Of a DNA stretch of 7,194 bases, positions 1 through 4,616 are shown in pieces. How positions within the stretch are numbered: the first letter of the stretch is position 1; every line of letters starts with the position of its first letter. The translations under genes were made by a program, and so were the position numbers. The notes under the pieces were generated by a model. The model saw nothing but the letters and a program-made list of their open reading frames with translations. It made no database searches and was not told the origin of the DNA. This DNA comes from Chloroflexota bacterium (GTDB taxonomy: Bacteria > Chloroflexota > Anaerolineae > UBA4142), in assembly GCA_016199405.1 (NCBI GenBank), contig JACQGS010000019.1:1-7194 (forward strand), in the 5' to 3' direction.

Positions 1-1844
1 CCTCCACCCCCGCCTCCTCCTCCGCTAAACCCACCGCCGCCGCTGCTGCCGGACGATGATGGCGTGCTCGTGAAAGTTGAAGCCGTTGTATTCAGCATCG
101 CGAAAAATCCGGTCGTCATCGAATCCAAACCGCGAAACGCGCCGCCCGCCATTTGATCCAACGATGAACCGCGCTGACTGCTCGCGCCTCCGCCGGCGCT
201 GCCGCCTCCCGACATTTGATCGCCGGTGTCACCGGCAAAGCCGCGGCGCGATGGAAAGCCCATGCCCGGATAATACGGCGTTTCGTACCACGCCGGCGCG
301 GGCGTGCCGACTTGCGCGAATTTGCTGACGTACGATCGCTCCAAGCCAAACGCGATCGCGTACGGCAGATATTGATCGAACAATTCTTTCGCTTGATCGA
401 GCTTGGTGAATTTTTCAATGCTTTCGAGATAGCGTTTGAACGCCAGCCATTTTGCGCTTTCGGTTGCGCCTTTGGGCGTGCGCCGCGGCATAAATGGGCT
501 GAGCACAATCAAACCGATCGCGCTGATGCCGAGCGCGAACGCGGGGCAGAGCGCGAGATTCGATACATCGGCTAACGCGGCGGAAATCAAAAATCCGCAC
601 GCGCCGGCGATCACGAGCGCGCCGCAGCCAAGCCCGGCATAGATGCGCCGCGTCGAACTGGGATTGCCGGGAAAATAACCTTGCTTGACCGCTTCGGCAT
701 AAATTTGTTTTTGCAGATCGGGAATCGCGGTGTAAAACTTTTCGCGCAAATCGGACAAATCCGTCGAAGAGTCATTGCCGAATAGTTGGTCCAGCAGCGT
801 GCGCTCATAGCCGCGCAAATTCTCCGCGCTGCCGGTGCGCTGAAAAGCGAAATCGAACCCGCCGCCGATGCCCAAGATGCCTTGCACCGGCTTCTCGACC
901 ATTTTGAGAACGCCGCGCCGCGCCAAATCCACAAGCGTCGCGATAATTTCTTTCAACTCGGCGCGTTCATCGATCAGCGCGCCGGCAAGCGCGGGCGGTA
1001 AATCGGTGGGGGGTTTGCTCGTTTGCGCAATTTGCGCAGTCGCCGGATCGCGTCCCTTGACGTACCACAAAAGATAAAGCAAGAGCGGACCGAGCACGGC
1101 GATGATGATGCTAATAAAGAGGAATCCGAGATCGAAAATGGGTTTATTGTCTTCGAGATTTTGCCAAGACGGCGCCGATGCAGTCACGACACCGTGCGGA
1201 AATTGCACGCGAATTTCCAGTTCTTGCGCGGGCGTCAAGTTACTACTGATGAATACAATGGTTTTGCCATCGCGGATGGACGCTTCGCCTTTGCCGGTGG
1301 TAACCGCCGCCAGAATTTGATCGGTTGGAAATTCTGCCGGCAAGCGGACGGTGGTCGTAGAATTCTGAATCGTGTACGCGCGATCCTCTTCGATGACTTT
1401 CCACCACAACTGATCGCCGCCGTCATAAATTCGGAGCGCGCCGCGCAGGGTGTATTGCAAATTGAAGGTGCGCGTTTGATTCGTCGTTGGCGGAAAATAC
1501 CAGCGCACGAATTGCTGTCCTTCTTCGGCGTAAACTCTAAATGTATTTGCCGACTCGCTCGATGACTGGCTGTACGCGCGCCCACCTTCCGAAACGAGAA
1601 AATTGGTAATCGAATCAACGCGCTGGAGCAGGATGCCGCGAAAAGCGAACGTGAACGGCGGCGAGCCGCTGAATTGCACTTGCCACGTTTCGTTGAAATT
1701 CACGTCGCCGTTCGGTTGAATTTGAATTTCAATGTCGCGACGCGGCACGGTCACACTGCGCGACTGTGCCTCTGCCGGCATGATGAAGAGCGCTAAAAGC
1801 GCGAAGAGAAAAGTTAGTGGAAGGAAAACTCGTAATTGTCGCAT
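1..1844 (-). CDS. DUF2207-family predicted membrane protein, 3' end cut by window edge
   Basis: The reading frame starts at ATG 1844 and stays open for 614 codons to the window edge, so the C-terminus is missing. Residues 1-26 form a signal peptide: Arg residues, a Leu/Phe-rich core, then PAEA before QS. Residues 27-230 are a beta-rich extracytoplasmic domain containing YDGGDQLWWKVIEED near 140-154, as in DUF2207 N-terminal domains. A membrane segment lies at about 238-261. The cytoplasmic part carries DLPPALAGALIDER (281-294) and TLVDLARRGVLKM (303-315), typical of the family. Two adjacent membrane segments follow at about 400-423 and 428-449. Then come GATESAKWLAFKRYLE (459-474) and LPYAIAFGLE (493-502), both family signatures. 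The tail from about 545 is Gly/Ser-rich and ends in GGGGFSGGGG, as YciQ-like members usually end, so probably only a few residues are lost. GGAG sits 7 bases before the ATG. The molecular function of this family is not established. It is transcribed divergently from apgM. Family assignment is firm, function unknown. Confidence 0.9.
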   Translation of the reverse strand, partial: MRQLRVFLPLTFLFALLALFIMPAEAQSRSVTVPRRDIEIQIQPNGDVNFNETWQVQFSGSPPFTFAFRGILLQRVDSITNFLVSEGGRAYSQSSSESANTFRVYAEEGQQFVRWYFPPTTNQTRTFNLQYTLRGALRIYDGGDQLWWKVIEEDRAYTIQNSTTTVRLPAEFPTDQILAAVTTGKGEASIRDGKTIVFISSNLTPAQELEIRVQFPHGVVTASAPSWQNLEDNKPIFDLGFLFISIIIAVLGPLLLYLLWYVKGRDPATAQIAQTSKPPTDLPPALAGALIDERAELKEIIATLVDLARRGVLKMVEKPVQGILGIGGGFDFAFQRTGSAENLRGYERTLLDQLFGNDSSTDLSDLREKFYTAIPDLQKQIYAEAVKQGYFPGNPSSTRRIYAGLGCGALVIAGACGFLISAALADVSNLALCPAFALGISAIGLIVLSPFMPRRTPKGATESAKWLAFKRYLESIEKFTKLDQAKELFDQYLPYAIAFGLERSYVSKFAQVGTPAPAWYETPYYPGMGFPSRRGFAGDTGDQMSGGGSAGGGASSQRGSSLDQMAGGAFRGLDSMTTGFFAMLNTTASTFTSTPSSSGSSGGGGFSGGGGGGG

Positions 1845-1851
1845 AGGATCA

Positions 1852-1855
1852 CTCC
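1852..1855 (-). promoter_or_regulatory. Shine-Dalgarno for the DUF2207 gene
   Basis: Read on the minus strand, GGAG lies 7 bases upstream of the ATG at 1844-1842. The spacing is normal and supports this start, which also places the signal peptide exactly at the N-terminus. Confidence 0.7.
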
Positions 1856-1875
1856 GATCTCTCGAACTTGCGGGA

Positions 1876-1904
1876 ATTATAATTCAGAAACCAGCAAAAG
1901 AAAA
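1876..1904 (-). promoter_or_regulatory. Candidate sigma70-type promoter for the DUF2207 gene
   Basis: On the minus strand a perfect TATAAT occupies 1881-1876. At 17 bases spacing there is a weak -35 (TTTTCT, 1904-1899). A start about 7 bases beyond the -10 would give a leader of roughly 25 bases that includes the GGAG ribosome site. The -10 is good and the -35 poor, so this is a candidate only. Confidence 0.45.
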
Positions 1905-1914
1905 GCCGAACGTT

Positions 1915-1943
1915 TTGACACACTCAAACGGCAATGCTAATAT
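1915..1943 (+). promoter_or_regulatory. Candidate sigma70-type promoter for apgM (extended -10)
   Basis: A consensus -35 TTGACA (1915-1920) is followed, after exactly 17 bases, by TAATAT (1938-1943). This matches TATAAT at 4 of 6 positions and is preceded by TG one base upstream (1935-1936), the extended -10 arrangement. It points toward apgM. If used, the leader would be about 150 bases and would carry the whole nested inverted repeat at 1964-2076. It lies about 35 bases from the divergent minus-strand -10. Confidence 0.5.
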
Positions 1944-1963
1944 GCGGGACGCACGACACGCGC

Positions 1964-2076
1964 GTCATTGCGAGGAGCGATCCTGAGCGAGCGAAGTGAG
2001 TCGAAGGATGCGACGAAGCAATCTCCAAATGCATCTCGGGGATTGCTTCGTCGCAAACTACACTCCTCGCAATGAC
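1964..2076. repeat. Nested palindromic repeat element in the apgM leader
   Basis: The outer arms are a perfect 14-base inverted repeat: GTCATTGCGAGGAG (1964-1977) against 2063-2076. The inner arms are a perfect 15-base inverted repeat beginning TGCGACGAAGC (2009-2023) against 2041-2055, extendable by three pairs including one wobble, with an 11-base loop at 2027-2037. The two stems stack into one long cruciform or RNA hairpin except for an asymmetric bulge. The left side has 31 bases between the arms (1978-2008) and the right side only 7 (2056-2062). The left bulge contains CCTGAGCGAGCGAAG and has its own short ATCCT/AGGAT pairing (1980-1984, 2005-2009), as if a second small repeat were inserted into the first. 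From memory, both the CATTGCGAGGAG...GACGAAGCAATC motif and the CTGAGCGAAG-type motif recur in many bacterial genomes. No transposase is present, so a MITE-like or REP-like element is the best reading. Confidence 0.8.
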
Positions 2077-2087
2077 AGATGTACCTT

Positions 2088-2092
2088 GGAGG
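2088..2092 (+). promoter_or_regulatory. Shine-Dalgarno that selects the TTG start of apgM
   Basis: GGAGG lies 10 bases upstream of the in-frame TTG at 2103. It is downstream of the in-frame ATG at 2079, so it cannot serve that codon. No purine-rich ribosome site precedes 2079, where the sequence is the repeat arm ending in CTCGCAATGAC. This decides the start in favour of 2103. Confidence 0.65.
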
Positions 2093-2102
2093 CAACGCAA
2101 CT

Positions 2103-3308
2103 TTGGATTTTCAAACACTCATACCGCTCGTTATTCCCGGCGAAACAAAAATTGCGATGATCGTGATGGATGGACTGGGCGGCTTGCCCATCGAGCCGGG
2201 CGGCAAAACGGAACTGGAATCCGCGCGTAAACCAAATCTCGACGCGCTCGCAGCGCAATCGATTCTTGGGCTTGCCGATCCGGTCGCGCCGGGCATTACG
2301 CCCGGCAGCGGACCCGGGCATCTCGGCATTTTCGGATACGATCCGCTCAAGTTCGAAATTGGACGCGGCGTTTTGGAAGCATTAGGCATTGATTTTGAAT
2401 TGGGCGCGAATGACGTCGCCGCGCGCGGAAATTTCTGTACGATTGATGCCGAAGGCAAATTGATCGATCGCCGCGCCGGTCGCATCCCGACCGAACTCAA
2501 CGCAGAACTGACGAAAATTTTGCGGACGATCAAACTGCCCGGCGTCGAGCTATTTGTCGAGACGGTCAAAGATTATCGCTTTGTTTTTGTGCTGCGCGGC
2601 AAGGGACTCGGCGACGGACTGACCGAGACGGATCCGCAGCGCGTTGGCGTCGCGCCGTTGCCGGTGAAGGCGTTAAATGCAAAATCGCGCAAGAGCGCGA
2701 AACTCGCGAATGCTTTCATCGCGCAGGCGCGCAAACTAATTGGCGCGAAAAAGCCGGCGAATATGATTATGCTGCGCGGCTTTGCGAAACGTCCGGCGAT
2801 TCCGACGTTTCGGGACGTGTACGGCATGCGCGCGGCGGCGATCGCGGTCTATTCGATGTATCGCGGACTCGCGCGGACGCTGGGAATGAATGTGCTGAAG
2901 GTGGACGGCGAAACGATTGCCGACGAATTCACGACGTTGGAAAAAAATTGGCGCGCGTTCGATTTCTTTTATCTGCACGTCAAGAAAACCGATTCGTCCG
3001 GCGAAGATGGCGATTTTCTAAAGAAAGCGCGAGTGATTGAAGAATTGGACGAACAGTTGCCGCGCTTGATGGCGCTCCAGCCGGATGTCGTGATCGTCGG
3101 CAGCGATCACTCAACGCCGGCGATTCTGAAAGCGCACTCGTGGCATCCGGTGCCGGTGATGCTGTATTCGCGCTATTGCCGCGCGGACGGTATCGCCGAG
3201 TACGGCGAGCGCGCCTGCGCGCGCGGGAGTTTGGGGCGCGTGCGTTCGAAGGAAATCATGCCGATTGCATTGGCGAACGCGCTTCGCACAACAAAATTTG
3301 GCGCGTGA
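2103..3308 (+). CDS. apgM: Cofactor-independent phosphoglycerate mutase, archaeal type (ApgM, COG3635)
   Basis: It is predicted to interconvert 3- and 2-phosphoglycerate in cytoplasmic glycolysis/gluconeogenesis without 2,3-bisphosphoglycerate, using two divalent metals (alkaline phosphatase superfamily). The protein is 401 residues from TTG 2103, normal for the family. Numbered from that start, visible motifs are VMDGLGG with metal ligand Asp23, PGSGPGHLGIFGYDP with the phosphorylatable Ser69, the DYRFVFVLRGKGLGDG stretch (about 157-172) with TETDPQ, KKTDSSGEDGDF (Asp297), VGSDHSTP (Asp335, His336) and HSWHPVPVM (His345). One oddity is that the fourth residue after Asp297 is Glu301, where I expect a His by analogy with bacterial iPGM. 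I chose TTG 2103 over ATG 2079 because GGAGG precedes it at proper spacing, while the ATG abuts a repeat arm and would add eight residues (MYLGGNAT). Some family members have been annotated as putative homoserine kinases, so the substrate is not fully certain. It is preceded by its own candidate promoter, and menC follows after 87 bases. Confidence 0.9.
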   Translation: MDFQTLIPLVIPGETKIAMIVMDGLGGLPIEPGGKTELESARKPNLDALAAQSILGLADPVAPGITPGSGPGHLGIFGYDPLKFEIGRGVLEALGIDFELGANDVAARGNFCTIDAEGKLIDRRAGRIPTELNAELTKILRTIKLPGVELFVETVKDYRFVFVLRGKGLGDGLTETDPQRVGVAPLPVKALNAKSRKSAKLANAFIAQARKLIGAKKPANMIMLRGFAKRPAIPTFRDVYGMRAAAIAVYSMYRGLARTLGMNVLKVDGETIADEFTTLEKNWRAFDFFYLHVKKTDSSGEDGDFLKKARVIEELDEQLPRLMALQPDVVIVGSDHSTPAILKAHSWHPVPVMLYSRYCRADGIAEYGERACARGSLGRVRSKEIMPIALANALRTTKFGA

Positions 3309-3312
3309 ACCG

Positions 3313-3379
3313 ATTTTGGATTTCGGATATCGGATTCCAGAAAGATTCATTCCGAAATTCGCAATCCGAAATCCGAAAT
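3313..3379. repeat. AT-rich palindrome filling the apgM-menC gap
   Basis: The arms ATTTTGGATTTCGGAT (3313-3328) and ATCCGAAATCCGAAAT (3364-3379) pair over 16 positions with a single wobble. The 35-base loop can form a further short stem, TCGGA (3330-3334) with TCCGA (3351-3355). Each arm is built from short tandem units of the type TTTCGGAT / ATCCGAAA, which suggests an interspersed repeat rather than a protein-binding operator. It starts 5 bases after the apgM stop and ends just before the menC ribosome site. The few T residues after the right arm make it at best a weak terminator. Confidence 0.7.
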
Positions 3380-3385
3380 TTTCGC

Positions 3386-3390
3386 GAGGG
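3386..3390 (+). promoter_or_regulatory. Shine-Dalgarno for menC
   Basis: GAGGG ends 5 bases before the ATG at 3396. The spacing is slightly short but acceptable. The site lies just outside the palindrome, so the hairpin need not hide it. Confidence 0.6.
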
Positions 3391-3395
3391 TTGAA

Positions 3396-4505
3396 ATGAA
3401 AATCGAATCCATTGAACTCCGCCGGATCAACATGCCGTACCTCGCGCCGTTTCAAACCTCCTTTGGCGTCGAGAGCGCGAACACGCACATTCTTATTTGC
3501 ATCCAAGTCGATGGATTAGTCGGGTGGGGCGAGTGCGTTGCCGGCGCGGATCCGTTTTATTCGGCGGAGACGACACAGACGGCGTGGCATGTGTTGCGCG
3601 ATTTTCTGATTCCGAGTTTGATCGGTAAAAATATTTCTTCGGTAGACGAAAGCATCGCGATAGGGGAGCGCGTGCGCGGGCATAACATGGCGAAAGCCGG
3701 TTTAGAATTCGCGCTGTGGGATTTATTTGCCAAGCAGCGCGGCGTATCGCTCGCGCAGATGCTGGGCGGGATGCGCGAAAAAGTCGCGGTGGGCGTCAGC
3801 GTGGGCTTGCAAGCGACGCCGGCAGATTTGGTCAAGCGCGTCGCGGGTTACCTAAGCGAAGGGTATTCGCGGATCAAGATCAAAATCGAACCGGGGCGCG
3901 ATGTGGAACTCGCGGCGGCGGTGCGGAAGGAATTTCCGCATATTCTTTTGCAAGTAGACGCCAACTCCGCTTTTTCTCTCGACGACATCGCGACGATGCG
4001 GCAACTCGATCAATACAATCTTTTGCTGATCGAACAGCCGCTTGCTTGCGACGATATTTTCGATCACTCCAAACTCCAGCGCGAATTGAAAACGCCGATT
4101 TGCCTCGACGAAAGCATTCACACGCTGAGCGACGCCAACGTCGCGCTCGAGCTCGGCGCGTGCCGCATTATCAACATCAAACCCGGACGCGTCGGCGGTT
4201 TCACTGAATCGAAAAAAATTCACGACGCGACACAGGCGCGCCACGCGCCGGTTTGGTGCGGCGGGATGCTCGAATCGGGAATTGGGCGCGCCGGCAACGT
4301 CGCGCTGGCGTCACTGCCGAATTTCACTTTGCCCGGCGATATTTCCGCGAGCGATCGCTATTTTCATGAAGACATTGTTGATCCGTCATTTGAATTGAAT
4401 TCCGACGGTACCATCAATGTGCCGACCGCGCCGGGGATTGGCGTTGCGGTGCGAATGGATCGGCTGGAAAAAGTTACAACTCGGCGCGAGGAATTTCGCG
4501 CCTAA
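3396..4505 (+). CDS. menC: o-Succinylbenzoate synthase / N-succinylamino acid racemase (enolase superfamily)
   Basis: It is a cytoplasmic, Mg-dependent enzyme of the MenC type 2 (OSBS/NSAR) family. OSBS dehydrates SHCHC to o-succinylbenzoate for menaquinone, and many relatives also or instead racemise N-succinyl amino acids. The 369-residue length matches the family. Residues 1-130 are the capping domain, including the substrate loop around YLAPFQTSFG (15-24). The barrel carries KIKIEPG with Lys161 and Lys163, metal ligands Asp188 (QVDANSAF), Glu213 (IEQPL) and Asp238 (CLDES), and Lys262 (INIKPGRVGG). These align one residue short of the Amycolatopsis enzyme's 163/189/214/239/263 set as I remember it, so the active site looks intact. 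Arg265 corresponds to Arg266 there, a residue linked to racemase activity. GAGGG precedes the ATG. No other men gene and no acylase or peptidase is in view, so context does not choose between OSBS and NSAR. The spacing after apgM allows co-transcription. The gene symbol is by family only. Confidence 0.88.
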   Translation: MKIESIELRRINMPYLAPFQTSFGVESANTHILICIQVDGLVGWGECVAGADPFYSAETTQTAWHVLRDFLIPSLIGKNISSVDESIAIGERVRGHNMAKAGLEFALWDLFAKQRGVSLAQMLGGMREKVAVGVSVGLQATPADLVKRVAGYLSEGYSRIKIKIEPGRDVELAAAVRKEFPHILLQVDANSAFSLDDIATMRQLDQYNLLLIEQPLACDDIFDHSKLQRELKTPICLDESIHTLSDANVALELGACRIINIKPGRVGGFTESKKIHDATQARHAPVWCGGMLESGIGRAGNVALASLPNFTLPGDISASDRYFHEDIVDPSFELNSDGTINVPTAPGIGVAVRMDRLEKVTTRREEFRA

Positions 4506-4508
4506 ATT

Positions 4509-4541
4509 ATGTGCGGCGCACCTCACCGGTGCGTCGCACAT
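4509..4541. repeat. GC-rich 14-bp hairpin just after the menC stop
   Basis: ATGTGCGGCGCACC (4509-4522) pairs with GGTGCGTCGCACAT (4528-4541) across a 5-base loop, TCACC, with one G-T wobble and no gaps. It begins 3 bases after the menC TAA. No T-run follows, so it is not a canonical intrinsic terminator. It may be an mRNA 3'-end stabiliser or a copy of a REP-like repeat. Being nearly symmetrical, it reads alike on both strands. Confidence 0.75.
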
Positions 4542-4559
4542 TGTGAGTAATTCGCGGGG

Positions 4560-4613
4560 GCGTTTTCGCGCGGCTCTGGTAACGTCGGGCGGAAACGCTC
4601 TTTCAATTATTTT
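4560..4613 (+). terminator. Possible rho-independent terminator between menC and the permease
   Basis: GCGTTTTCGC (4560-4569) pairs with GCGGAAACGC (4589-4598), ten pairs including one wobble, around a 19-base loop. A T-rich stretch, TCTTTCAATTATTTT (4599-4613), follows at once. The order stem then T-run fits a plus-strand terminator for menC, although the loop is large and the T-run is interrupted. It ends 3 bases before the permease ATG, so it could equally act as a leader structure for that gene. Confidence 0.4.
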
Positions 4614-4616
4614 GAC

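Noticed and set aside
1023..1565. 180-codon plus-strand open frame
   Set aside because: It is antisense to the DUF2207 gene, whose signal peptide, membrane segments and family motifs are clear. The plus frame shows no domain and no ribosome site.
1964..2076. Possible riboswitch or attenuator upstream of apgM
   Set aside because: The structure is explained by a recurrent-looking palindromic repeat. I see no known aptamer consensus and no T-run after the stem.
1924..2118. Short minus-strand open frame across the divergent spacer
   Set aside because: It is a translation of the palindromic repeat itself. No ribosome site or conserved protein feature was seen.
2288..2306. Perfect 7-base inverted repeat with a 5-base loop (GCCGGGC/GCCCGGC)
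   Set aside because: It falls in codons for the conserved APGITPGSGP active-site stretch of ApgM. Coding constraint and GC-rich codons explain it.
3716..4207. 163-codon plus-strand frame inside menC
   Set aside because: It is a shifted-frame shadow of the menC coding sequence, Arg-rich and without motifs.
352..4358. Three copies of GCGATCGC (352-359, 2838-2845, 4351-4358), resembling the cyanobacterial HIP1 octamer
   Set aside because: Only three copies were found, all in coding sequence rich in GCG, CGC and ATCG. This is too few to call a genome signature, and the gene content does not suggest a cyanobacterium.
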